Assembly (NCBI GenBank): GCA_016840595.1
Contig: JAEOSA010000045.1
Span: 1 to 11,352, forward strand
DNA: 11,352 nt
Origin: Candidatus Hermodarchaeota archaeon
Lineage (GTDB): Archaea; Asgardarchaeota; Hermodarchaeia; Hermodarchaeales; Hermodarchaeaceae
Direction of reading: 5' to 3'
The translations under genes were made by a program, and so were the position numbers. Of the stretch, positions 1 through 6,863 are shown in pieces (within the stretch, counting starts at the first letter, position 1; every line of letters begins with the position of its first letter). The notes under the pieces are model-generated. The model made no database searches, was not told the DNA's origin, and saw only the letters and a program-made list of their open reading frames with translations.

Positions 1-31
1 TGGACTTCGTTTTGTTTAGGTCGCTTTTGAT

Positions 32-1528
32 TTACTCTTTGTGCTTGGTTCGTAATACTATTGCACTTGAAACTACAATTAAAGCGATCACACATCCTGA
101 GAAGAACACGCTAAGGATTAACTGGTTTTTTGATGTATCAACAAGTGACTTAAGTGCATGACCAGCAGCAGCCCAAGCAGTAGCTATGCCGTTCAAGTGA
201 GTCTGAATCATAAACAGATTGTCCGCATAATAAGCCACTGACTCGTAGATATTGCCATCTATTTCGTAAAGTTCAGCGATACCCCAGAAGGTATCCTTGA
301 TGAGTGAACTATACGATGTGGGATCAAATGTTGTGAGAGAGTCGTTTGTACTGAGAGCTTCAAAATGGGGTAACGCGGCTTGACCATATGATTGCATTAC
401 CGAGAGGTCATATTCCGGCAAGAATGCAGGGAGACTCGCGAGGGCAGAACGAAAAGATAAGTGTTGCAAGGTAATCATTTGTTCCAAGATGATGCTAAAT
501 TCATAGAGCTTATAGACAATGAGATCGTTCTGACCCAAATTAACAAGAAAGTATGCAAGGTTAGATGGTGCGAGATCAATACTCAACTGACGAAACGCCT
601 TTGCTCCGCAGAAAACTAATGATGGATTGACGTTTACAAGTTCATATGATGTAGGAATGCCCAGAATACGTTCATAGATAAATACCGAGTAATCGTTGTT
701 GTTGGTAGTGGGTACTTGGGAACTGGGTTTGATCTGAGTTGCTCCGAAGCCAAGATTTTCTCGAGCAAGAGTCAAATCTGAATAACTGATGTTATAGTGC
801 CACCTTCCATCGCTTGGATACGCTACATCTTCTCCTAATGCCCCAACACCGGGGTCCATGAGCCAAACCTCCTGAGTTGTATCATTGTATCCGATTGCAA
901 GTACGGCATGGCCTGATCCTGTGTCACTGGAATGGAGGTTCAGGTCCCGTAGGATGTCGTAGTCGTGAACCGGGAGATAATAGGGATCAACCCAGAGGAG
1001 TAACGGATAACCGTCATCAATGGATTGACACAAGGTTTCCTGGGCTTCAATTGCACCTTCAATTGTGTGATAATCGAGGTTCCAAGCGTCCAGAGCAATG
1101 ACCAAATTCTGTCCAGCTTCAGTGGTATTGTCGACAATAACGATATAGTCTATGCCTTGGAAGAGCTCGATGTACTGTGCTTGGTAGAGTTGGCGATAAT
1201 TTGAACCGGGTATAAGCATCATGATATCTTCGAATTGGACATACACAGCTGAGAACCCTATTCCAGTCGCCGTAAATACTTCGCCTAATTTCATTGGGAG
1301 ACCGATATGTTGTAGCATCATTGAAAGACTCGACCAATGGCAAAACCCGTTCACCTCTTGCCAAACATAGGGGATATCCTCAATGTATGTTGCACCTTTG
1401 GAAAAAGTGGAGGATGTCAGGAACTCATGACTAGTTCCTGACGGGGAGGTGCTCAAAGGATTTGGAAGGAATGAGAGGAAGAGAAGCAAAACAAAGGTCG
1501 TCCCAAGTATCGTGGCGTTAAGTCGCAT
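32..1528 (-). CDS. Membrane-anchored extracytoplasmic C39/papain-like cysteine peptidase
   Basis: The 498-residue product has a signal peptide or anchor at about residues 5-22. It ends in one membrane segment (about 470-491) with a short basic tail, RTKHKE, so the bulk should lie outside the cell. The first half looks like a C39-type papain fold. Gln57 sits six residues before Cys63 (WQEVNGFCHWSS), which is the oxyanion-Gln to nucleophile-Cys spacing of papain-fold enzymes. His207 lies in GSGHAVLAIGYND and Asp225 in VWLMDPG, completing the triad order. Several N-x-S/T sequons fit an exported protein. Residues about 270-465 are a helical region that I do not recognise. ATG at 1528 is preceded by AGGAGGAACGAGGTG. 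The gene lies 20 bases after the ABC permease and is probably the last gene of that operon. It may cleave the transporter's cargo or a surface protein. The fold call is good; the substrate is unknown and the activity is inferred. Confidence 0.75.
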   Translation of the reverse strand: MRLNATILGTTFVLLLFLSFLPNPLSTSPSGTSHEFLTSSTFSKGATYIEDIPYVWQEVNGFCHWSSLSMMLQHIGLPMKLGEVFTATGIGFSAVYVQFEDIMMLIPGSNYRQLYQAQYIELFQGIDYIVIVDNTTEAGQNLVIALDAWNLDYHTIEGAIEAQETLCQSIDDGYPLLLWVDPYYLPVHDYDILRDLNLHSSDTGSGHAVLAIGYNDTTQEVWLMDPGVGALGEDVAYPSDGRWHYNISYSDLTLARENLGFGATQIKPSSQVPTTNNNDYSVFIYERILGIPTSYELVNVNPSLVFCGAKAFRQLSIDLAPSNLAYFLVNLGQNDLIVYKLYEFSIILEQMITLQHLSFRSALASLPAFLPEYDLSVMQSYGQAALPHFEALSTNDSLTTFDPTSYSSLIKDTFWGIAELYEIDGNIYESVAYYADNLFMIQTHLNGIATAWAAAGHALKSLVDTSKNQLILSVFFSGCVIALIVVSSAIVLRTKHKE

Positions 1529-1548
1529 TCTTTAGCACCTCGTTCCTC

Positions 1549-3240
1549 CTAGATTTCTGGTCGTGAAAGACGTTTGACTCCTATCACAAGTGCTAAGCTT
1601 CCGATAATGAGGAGACTCATCATGCTGATAAGAGCAAAGGCATAAGGCATTCCCGTTATTCCTACGGCATCATGGATCATATCCCAGAAGGGCAATCCTG
1701 CCATGTCACCGAACATCGTTACCATGATTGGAGTGAAGAGAGCGAACTGAGCACCCATGGTTGTGATGATAACGTTCATTTGATGTTCTGGGGATTTCGT
1801 GTCTTCATAGTAGGGATTCCAAGCGGTCACACCTGTACCAAACATAATTGCTCCAGCAATGACGACATAGCCATAAGCAAGCAAGAATAGGAAGAGGTCA
1901 AGAGTTCCTCCACTAATGAGGGTCATAACTAATGCCGGGATAAAACCCAGAGGTAGCGCAATTATAAGCGCTGAAACTAATCGAGCTTTAACGTATCGTG
2001 CAGTTCCTGATGGTGTACTTTGGATTATCCAAAGTTGATCTTTACTTTCCATAAATGCAGTTCCTGAGAAGGTATATCCTCCAATCATCGCCATCCCAAT
2101 GCCACCGACCATGATGAGTCCCATCATATCGAACCCGCCCATATCGCCAAAATTGATCATGATTTGCGACATGATAAGCGGGAGAACTACTGCAAGGATG
2201 ATACCGTAGGCGATTTTGGATAGATTGGAAGCCCTTCGGAAGAAGTCTTTGAAACAGGTTACTACTATGGAGCCAAAAGATCCTGGGGCTAGTTTCCTTA
2301 ATCCTCGAATAATGAGATTTTCTCCAGTAATTGTCGTTACTTGTTCGGTTCGAGGACCAATATTGTACGTAAAGATACGATCAGCCGAAGCAAGTCCGAT
2401 TCCAACAACTGCGAAAGTAAAGATGCTCATTAACGCTGTACTGATGAGTAAATCAAAGTGTAGAATTTGTTGAAATACTAGAAGTTGGTCGACGCTAAAT
2501 CCGATTTGGCTGGAGTGTATGGTTATCCAACTGATGACATCTGCGGGCCACGTAAAGGGGAAGAGGAGGAAGACATCTAATCCGAGGATAACGGAGAATT
2601 GCTGACTGAAAAACATAATTCCATAGATAGGGACGATGCTAACAATGGCTAGTAATATGGCTACACCATTGGCTATGTCTTTTCCACGAGAGGATTCACC
2701 GAGTTTGGCTTGAATTGCTGCTGTAATTAAGTTAGCGAGCCAGATTGTAGTGAGGATCATAAGAAAGAGGGTTAGATACGTTAAGACTTGGCCAAGTAGA
2801 GCAACTTCGAATGCTAGAAAGAAAAGGACTAGAAATGGTGGAGTGATGAAAATCACAAGGAGACCATAAAGTGGAATTTTCCCTAGGAATGTACCAATGA
2901 GAATATCACGGGTTGACACATTGTTTGAGAGAAAAATTTCCCATTGACCAATCTTGATTTCTTGGAGAGACCGTGACAGTGGGATAATGAGGATTAAAAG
3001 CCATATGAAGAACATGGCCGCACGCATGAATCCAGGAAGCATGTTAATCATGATTATTTGGAGGAGTTCAATTGGAATGATGAGATCTACTATTATCCCA
3101 ATGATGTAGGGCGCAAGGAATAATGCCCAGAAGAGTCCCAAAGCGTAAAGTATTGTGATATTCCGTGTTCGATTGTCACGAAAAGACGCAGTACTAACTT
3201 GATATTCTGCTTTGGCAATGCTTGACCATTTTCGAGTCAT
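1549..3240 (-). CDS. ABC-2-type exporter permease, about 12 TM segments
   Basis: A 563-residue integral membrane protein with about twelve hydrophobic segments, near residues 29-50, 72-90, 115-147 (two), 150-177, 190-212, 262-285, 345-362, 372-395, 420-443, 447-472, 489-510 and 530-555. The architecture looks like two repeated halves. A cytoplasmic coupling stretch, LQEIKIGQWEIFLSNNVSTR (about 92-111), is echoed by MESKDQLWIIQSTPSGTARY (about 397-416). The second stretch resembles the loop of large ABC-2/ABC-export permeases, where a K..LW.....P pattern precedes a membrane helix. The segment KDFFRRASNLSKIAYG (331-346) is the usual amphipathic lead-in to the second half. ATG at 3240 follows GGAGATGAGCGT, whose TGA is the stop of the upstream ATPase gene, so the two are probably translationally coupled. 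With the ATPase it should form a complete exporter. The substrate cannot be told from sequence; peptide, lipid or drug are all possible. Confidence 0.85.
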   Translation of the reverse strand: MTRKWSSIAKAEYQVSTASFRDNRTRNITILYALGLFWALFLAPYIIGIIVDLIIPIELLQIIMINMLPGFMRAAMFFIWLLILIIPLSRSLQEIKIGQWEIFLSNNVSTRDILIGTFLGKIPLYGLLVIFITPPFLVLFFLAFEVALLGQVLTYLTLFLMILTTIWLANLITAAIQAKLGESSRGKDIANGVAILLAIVSIVPIYGIMFFSQQFSVILGLDVFLLFPFTWPADVISWITIHSSQIGFSVDQLLVFQQILHFDLLISTALMSIFTFAVVGIGLASADRIFTYNIGPRTEQVTTITGENLIIRGLRKLAPGSFGSIVVTCFKDFFRRASNLSKIAYGIILAVVLPLIMSQIMINFGDMGGFDMMGLIMVGGIGMAMIGGYTFSGTAFMESKDQLWIIQSTPSGTARYVKARLVSALIIALPLGFIPALVMTLISGGTLDLFLFLLAYGYVVIAGAIMFGTGVTAWNPYYEDTKSPEHQMNVIITTMGAQFALFTPIMVTMFGDMAGLPFWDMIHDAVGITGMPYAFALISMMSLLIIGSLALVIGVKRLSRPEI

Positions 3241-3244
3241 ACGC

Positions 3245-4012
3245 TCATCTCCAAGTTAAGAGTGCTTCTCGGTCGACTTTGCCTCCGACTATTTGCAGAT
3301 ACGCTTCTTCGAGATTTTTGACCTTGGCTGCACTGATAAGGTCCTGAACAGATCCTAAAGCGACTAACTGGCCTTCACTGATTATGCCAATCTGGTCACA
3401 AACATCCTCTGCAAATGATGTTTGATGTGTGCAGATGAAGAAGGTGGTTCCGGTAGCCTCAGCTAAGATTTCGATTAATTCTTTGACAATCACACTTGCA
3501 CTGGGATCAAGTCGAGCCGTGGGTTCGTCCAAGAATACGAGTTCAGGTTCATGTAAGAGTGTCGAAGCGATGAGCACTTTTTGCTTCATGCCAGAAGAAT
3601 AAGATTCTAAGAGATCGTCTTGACGTGATTCTAATCCTAACAATGCGAGTAGTCGATCAATCCTGTTGTGCAACGAATCGCCATTTCGACCATTCAAAGC
3701 CCCGATAAATTCGAGGAATTCAACTGCTGACAGTTTTGAGTAAAGACCTGGTGTTTCAGGTAACAACCCAGTTACTGCCTTGATTTCATTTCGTTTTGAA
3801 TCAAGTGGTAGACCACAGACTGTAGCGGAACCACTCGATTGTTGCATAAGCCCTGAGAGAATTCGGACCGTTGTGGTTTTACCTGCACCGTTCGGACCCA
3901 GGAATCCGAAGCGAGTCCCTTGGTGTACCTCTAATGTGAGGTTCCGGACGGCGTGGACGTGTCCGAATGTTTTGCTTAGTTTTTGTGTTTGGATGGTAAC
4001 GCCGTTGTGCAT
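3245..4012 (-). CDS. ABC transporter ATPase, ABC-2/DrrA-like exporter type
   Basis: A complete nucleotide-binding subunit. Counting from the GTG at 4021, the Walker A motif is GPNGAGKTT (42-50), the signature is YSSGMKQK (141-148), Walker B is LVFLDEP (161-167) with Asp165 and catalytic Glu166, the D-loop is ARLDP and the switch His is His199 in CTHQ. The Q-loop position reads [12 protein letters not shown], with Glu where Gln is more usual, as is common in DrrA/CcmA-like exporters. I choose the ATG at 4012, because CGAGGTGAAACGC just before it is a good ribosome-binding site. The in-frame GTG at 4021 lies inside that site and would add only MKR. The gene starts an operon with the permease (4-base gap) and the surface peptidase. 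It should sit on the cytoplasmic face and drive export by ATP hydrolysis. Confidence 0.93.
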   Translation of the reverse strand: MHNGVTIQTQKLSKTFGHVHAVRNLTLEVHQGTRFGFLGPNGAGKTTTVRILSGLMQQSSGSATVCGLPLDSKRNEIKAVTGLLPETPGLYSKLSAVEFLEFIGALNGRNGDSLHNRIDRLLALLGLESRQDDLLESYSSGMKQKVLIASTLLHEPELVFLDEPTARLDPSASVIVKELIEILAEATGTTFFICTHQTSFAEDVCDQIGIISEGQLVALGSVQDLISAAKVKNLEEAYLQIVGGKVDREALLTWR

Positions 4013-4034
4013 GCGTTTCACCTCGAGGGAGAAT

Positions 4035-4048
4035 AGGAGATACCTCCT
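4035..4048 (-). promoter_or_regulatory. Small leader hairpin containing an SD-like sequence upstream of the ABC ATPase
   Basis: On the minus strand AGGAGGTATCTCCT can fold as a 5-base-pair stem (AGGAG with CTCCT) around a 4-base loop. It includes AAGGAGG, a near-perfect Shine-Dalgarno sequence. No start codon lies at normal spacing after it: the GTG at 4021 is about 20 bases away, and the chosen ATG has its own site. It could be an upstream ribosome standby site or a chance hairpin in the leader. Confidence 0.3.
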
Positions 4049-4054
4049 TATTAA

Positions 4055-4105
4055 CTTTGCCGTACAAAGTACTTTAATATAACAAAGTATTTAAGTGGGG
4101 CAAAG
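4055..4105. repeat. Three CAAAG direct repeats on an exact 18-base period, with an inverted copy
   Basis: CAAAG begins at 4065, 4083 and 4101, exactly 18 bases apart. The first two copies extend to CAAAGTA followed by a similar T-rich run. An inverted copy, CTTTG at 4055-4059, pairs with the first CAAAG across the 5-base spacer CCGTA. AAAGTACTTT at 4066-4075 is a perfect 10-base palindrome. The block overlaps both TATA-like boxes, which is the expected place for a repressor or activator site. The winged-helix protein encoded at 6099-6425 is the obvious candidate binder, but that is inference. Confidence 0.45.
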
Positions 4106-4131
4106 CTACTATCTAGTTGGTGAACAAACCA

Positions 4132-4773
4132 ATGTCAGAACGCGTAGATTTGAAAGACCTCGAACGAAAGATCTACCTTTCTTACCACCAGGATGGTCTC
4201 GTTGACATTTTCGTGGGACTCGGATTAATCGTCATTGGAATTATCCTTCACCCAATACTTGGTGAACATGTACCAACGGTAGCAATGGTTATGATTATGT
4301 TGTTTGTTTTTGTCTATGCGTCCTTGAAAAGAGCAATTACTATACCACGAATGGGATATGTAGAGTTTGCACCAAAGCGACGAACACGCTTCGCATTACT
4401 TATTCTAATTATAGTGTTGATAACCAATGTTCCCCTACTCCTAATTATAATGCTAACTGTGGGCCAGCAGATTTCTCCAATTGTGTTTGATTTTGTGACA
4501 TCTTTCTTAATTGTTATCTTAGGATTTTTCGGAACTGGGATCTTCGTTTTAATTGGGATTCTCTCGGAAATTCGTCGCTTTTTTGGATACGCGGTAGCCA
4601 TTTTGATTCTCTTCACCATCAGCCATTTCCTGTTCCTTCACTTTGCATTGCCAATGATTGGTGTAGGAATAATCTTCACGATAGCAGGGTTCATTCAGCT
4701 TGCCTGGTTCCTTCGAAAATATCCGAAGAGTAACAAAGGAGACATCACCGTTGAAGAATGGCAAGAGGAATAA
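4132..4773 (+). CDS. Six-TM membrane protein, paralog 1 of 3, family not recognised
   Basis: A 213-residue protein with about six membrane segments (near 26-40, 48-65, 87-109, 116-142, 152-170 and 173-193). It opens with a cytoplasmic motif, LERKIYLSYHQDGLVDIFVG (10-29). Between segments 2 and 3 is a basic loop with KRAITIPRMGYVEFAPKRRTR (66-86), and near the end comes FLRKYPK followed by an acidic tail. The positive charges place the termini and that loop inside the cell. In-frame TTG (4117) and GTG (4120) codons exist upstream. I choose ATG 4132 because GGTGA lies 8 bases before it and because MSERVDL aligns with MNENIDL of the next paralog. Unnamed proteins with a similar RK...QDG..DI..G and PR.G.V.F layout occur in other prokaryotes, as I recall. 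The function is unknown. The gene heads a four-gene operon ending in a winged-helix regulator. Confidence 0.85.
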   Translation: MSERVDLKDLERKIYLSYHQDGLVDIFVGLGLIVIGIILHPILGEHVPTVAMVMIMLFVFVYASLKRAITIPRMGYVEFAPKRRTRFALLILIIVLITNVPLLLIIMLTVGQQISPIVFDFVTSFLIVILGFFGTGIFVLIGILSEIRRFFGYAVAILILFTISHFLFLHFALPMIGVGIIFTIAGFIQLAWFLRKYPKSNKGDITVEEWQEE

Positions 4774-4837
4774 GTGTGGAGTGTGCGTGCTGTGAGCATT
4801 CGAAAAACGTTGGTTGGATGTACAGAGGTGAATTATC

Positions 4838-5473
4838 TTGAATGAAAATATTGACTTGCAAAAGCTTGAACGTAAAGCCTATCTATCCTATCACCAGGAT
4901 GGAGTGATTGACATTTTCATTGGGTCTGCTATAGTGACCTTTGGAGTTCTCTTCCTTCCTTGGGTTTTTGAACATTTATGGATGGCATTCTCAGGCCTAT
5001 TTATTCTCTGGGTGGTGAGTTATGCAGGCGTGAAACGAGCGTTTACTGTCCCTCGGATTGGCTATGTGGAATTCAAGCAACACCGAAGGAGCCGGGTTAT
5101 GCTTATTGTTGCTTTATTATTTATCATCAATTTAGTAGTGTTTCTCATTCAGGCTTTGGGCCTATTAACACCTGAGCTACGAATATTTCTCAACGTGTAT
5201 GGATATCTGGTTGTAGCCTTCGTGGTTGGAGGCTTGTTTCTCTTGATTGGGTTGTTGACGGGACTACGTCGTGTGATGGGATATGGAGTTGTTGCTATTG
5301 TGGTTTTTCTTTTTCTTCAGTTCTATCCGATGCATATCTCTTATCCGATTATTTTGTTAGGTCTAGTAATAACAGCGTATGGCTGTGTGTTGCTCTTTCG
5401 ATTTATCCAAAAATATCCAAAGGAAAATTCAGAAGTTGAACTTGAAGATCCGTGGGAAGAACTAACTGATTGA
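4838..5473 (+). CDS. Six-TM membrane protein, paralog 2 of 3, family not recognised
   Basis: The 211-residue product is clearly homologous to both neighbours. It has LERKAYLSYHQDGVIDIFIG at 10-29, KRAFTVPRIGYVEFKQHRRS at 66-85, and FIQKYPKE (189-196) before an acidic tail, with about six membrane segments between. It starts with TTG at 4838. The preceding GAGGTGA (4825-4831) at 6 bases is a strong ribosome-binding site, and the MNENIDLQKLERK start lines up with paralog 1, so the unusual start codon is credible. A 64-base gap separates it from paralog 1 with no clear terminator. Paralog 3 follows after 15 bases. Of the three, paralogs 1 and 2 keep the N-terminal motif most alike (YLSYHQDG against YHGDG in paralog 3). 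The role is unknown; homo- or hetero-oligomeric membrane complexes are one possibility. Confidence 0.85.
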   Translation: MNENIDLQKLERKAYLSYHQDGVIDIFIGSAIVTFGVLFLPWVFEHLWMAFSGLFILWVVSYAGVKRAFTVPRIGYVEFKQHRRSRVMLIVALLFIINLVVFLIQALGLLTPELRIFLNVYGYLVVAFVVGGLFLLIGLLTGLRRVMGYGVVAIVVFLFLQFYPMHISYPIILLGLVITAYGCVLLFRFIQKYPKENSEVELEDPWEELTD

Positions 5474-5488
5474 AGGAGTTGATTAAAA

Positions 5489-6106
5489 ATGACTAACAAT
5501 TCAAAACTGCAGGAAATTGAAAGAAAAGCCTTCATCTCATATCACGGAGATGGAATTTTAGACATCTGTATTGGAAGCGCTCTATTAGTGATGGCAATTT
5601 TTATTTGGCTACTTCCCGAGTTCTGGTATTTCATAATTGGCGGGTTGGTTGCCTTGATCCCACTTTATACCGGCGCTAAAAGGTCAATTACAGCCCCTCG
5701 GTTAGGGTATGTTGAATTTTCGTCTGGACGGCGACACAGAATCCAGTATATCCTCTTAGCAGGTGTGTTAATACTGGTTGTCTTCAACATCCTTGGGATT
5801 CTCGCCATCATCAACCCAACAATAGGGATTTTCATTTTTGAATCAGCGTTTACAATTCTTATCATAGGAATTATCGGCGCGTTCGTTTTAGCGCTTATTG
5901 GGGGCATGGTGGGGATACAGCGATTTTACATTTACAGCGTTGTGTTCCTAGGTGTAGCAGTTGTTACATTTTTCTTTCCCCTATTTCCCGCCATCCTTCC
6001 TCTGATCGTGGTGAGTATTGTCATCCTTGTATATGGGCTATTTCTGCTCTACCAGTTTCTGCAGAAGTATCCAAAAGAAACCAGCGGAGAGGTGGCGGGT
6101 GCCTGA
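5489..6106 (+). CDS. Six-TM membrane protein, paralog 3 of 3, family not recognised
   Basis: A 205-residue product and the most diverged of the trio, but with every landmark: IERKAFISYHGDGILDICIG (10-29), KRSITAPRLGYVEFSSGRRH (64-83) and FLQKYPKET near the C terminus, on a six-segment membrane core. The tail is shorter and lacks the acidic W(Q/E)E ending of the other two. ATG at 5489 follows AAGGAGTTGATT, close to the GGAGGTGATC consensus, 15 bases after the stop of paralog 2. Its last 8 bases (6099-6106) overlap the start of the winged-helix gene, so its expression is probably tied to that regulator. It might be a membrane sensor partner of the regulator, but nothing in the sequence proves this. 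Confidence 0.85.
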   Translation: MTNNSKLQEIERKAFISYHGDGILDICIGSALLVMAIFIWLLPEFWYFIIGGLVALIPLYTGAKRSITAPRLGYVEFSSGRRHRIQYILLAGVLILVVFNILGILAIINPTIGIFIFESAFTILIIGIIGAFVLALIGGMVGIQRFYIYSVVFLGVAVVTFFFPLFPAILPLIVVSIVILVYGLFLLYQFLQKYPKETSGEVAGA

Positions 6107-6425
6107 CGAGTCCCGTGAAGACAAGTTTCCAATCATTGATGACTTTGATCGTGTCATCCATGAGCCCGCACGCCTGATCATTATGTCACACTTGTACGTC
6201 TTGGACCGTGCGGATTTCTTGTTTCTGAAACGGCAAACAGGGCTTACGTGGGGGAACTTATCTTCACACATTACAAAACTTGAAACTGCAGGATATGTGG
6301 AAGTAATTAAGAAATTTATTGAGCGGAAGCCTTACACTCTGATTCAACTGACGAAAGAGGGGCGTGAAGCGTTTCGCTTGTATCAACGCCAGATGAGACA
6401 CGTGTTTGAGGGGATGGACGAGTAA
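6099..6425 (+). CDS. HTH_34-type winged-helix transcription regulator (MarR/ArsR-like fold)
   Basis: A 108-residue one-domain DNA-binding protein. The pattern FDRVIHEPARLIIMSHL (16-32), then ADFLFLKRQTGLTWGNLSSH (38-57) and ITKLETAGYVEVIKKFIERK (58-77), then TLIQLTKEGREAF (80-92) is characteristic of the winged-helix DNA-binding family PF13601. The recognition helix is around WGNLSSHITKLE and the wing around KKFIERKPYTLIQL. A longer reading frame opens at 6018, but that extension lies in another frame of paralog 3. GTG at 6099 has GAGAGGTG just before it and yields the normal family length, so it is the likely start. The 8-base overlap with paralog 3 suggests translational coupling. It probably binds DNA as a dimer and may autoregulate through the divergent region upstream of 4132. 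No effector-binding domain is visible. Confidence 0.9.
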   Translation: MPDESREDKFPIIDDFDRVIHEPARLIIMSHLYVLDRADFLFLKRQTGLTWGNLSSHITKLETAGYVEVIKKFIERKPYTLIQLTKEGREAFRLYQRQMRHVFEGMDE

Positions 6426-6437
6426 TGGTTGTTACGC

Positions 6438-6447
6438 TTTTTCTTTT
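6438..6447 (+). terminator. T-run terminator after the winged-helix gene
   Basis: TTTTTCTTTT stands 12 bases after the stop codon of the regulator gene, in the 42-base gap before the end of the convergent gene. Archaeal termination often needs only a T-rich stretch, so this could end the four-gene transcript. There is no clear hairpin. Confidence 0.45.
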
Positions 6448-6467
6448 GGTAGAATTAATTGACCTAG

Positions 6468-6803
6468 CTATGCGCCATTTCCGCCAGCTATGGCTCCGCC
6501 AATGATAACGAAAATCCCTGGCAGGAAACCACCGACAATTAATGCGATGAATCCGGTGATGATGAGTGCGGCCTTGTGGGCTGATGGATTGTGTCTCCAG
6601 TTCAGCCAGAGGATGGTGAAGATAAGACTGATGATACCACCAATGAAAAAGAATGCAGGGACCCAAATCCAAAGCCCAATGGTTCCAGCAAAGATGATAG
6701 GAATTAGGAAGCCAGCGCCTCCGAGAAATAGGATGATTATTGATGCGAGGAGTTGGAATATCGAACCAACCAGAATTAATGTCGTAGCTGTTTCATCTGA
6801 CAT
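6468..6803 (-). CDS. Small four-TM membrane protein, DUF4064-like at best
   Basis: The 111-residue product is almost entirely hydrophobic, with segments near 8-27, 29-45, 48-67 and 78-107 and a short basic loop, WRHNPSAHKA (69-78), between the last two. The arrangement of glycine-rich helices, and a basic loop before IITGFIALIVGGFLPGIFVIIGG, resembles small DUF4064-type proteins. I would not insist on that family. ATG at 6803 is preceded by AAGGTG at 7 bases and by a TATA-like box at 6839-6846, so it is its own transcription unit. It faces the winged-helix gene tail to tail and lies downstream of the DUF362 gene. No function can be assigned. Confidence 0.7.
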   Translation of the reverse strand: MSDETATTLILVGSIFQLLASIIILFLGGAGFLIPIIFAGTIGLWIWVPAFFFIGGIISLIFTILWLNWRHNPSAHKAALIITGFIALIVGGFLPGIFVIIGGAIAGGNGA

Positions 6804-6838
6804 GATTTAACACCTTAGGACTTCATCTATTGAACTTA

Positions 6839-6846
6839 CTTAAATA
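6839..6846 (-). promoter_or_regulatory. TATA-like box for the small four-TM gene
   Basis: TATTTAAG on the minus strand stands 35 bases before the ATG at 6803, so transcription would start within roughly 10-15 bases of the start codon. The same octamer at nearly the same distance precedes the gene at 4132, which supports both assignments. Confidence 0.55.
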
Positions 6847-6863
6847 ACGTAATAAAAGATGAT

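Larger units (their letters stand above)
4013..4131. promoter_or_regulatory. Divergent control region between the ABC/peptidase operon and the paralog/wHTH operon
   Basis: This 119-base interval must carry promoters for both directions. The rightward TATA-like box is TATTTAAG at 4088-4095, 36 bases before the ATG at 4132. The same octamer stands 35 bases before the start at 6803 on the other strand. For the leftward operon, either CTTAAATA (the same site read on the minus strand) or TTATATTAAAG near 4073-4083 could serve. The two promoters therefore overlap, and one bound protein could affect both. Within it lie CAAAG repeats at 4065, 4083 and 4101, an inverted CTTTG at 4055, and the palindrome AAAGTACTTT at 4066-4075. 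No experimental start sites are known. Confidence 0.6.

Noticed and set aside
4117..4131. Longer N terminus for paralog 1 from TTG 4117 or GTG 4120
   Set aside because: The extra residues do not align with the two paralogs, the GGTGA ribosome-binding site lies within this stretch, and the expected transcription start would fall on or near it.
4132..6106. The three paralogs as one broken gene
   Set aside because: Each has its own start, ribosome-binding site, full set of motifs and stop, and they align end to end with one another, so they are complete duplicates.
6490..6810. Plus-strand 106-codon frame opposite the small four-TM gene
   Set aside because: It is the antisense of a strongly hydrophobic gene that has its own promoter and ribosome-binding site. 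Its product is Met/Pro-rich with no pattern.
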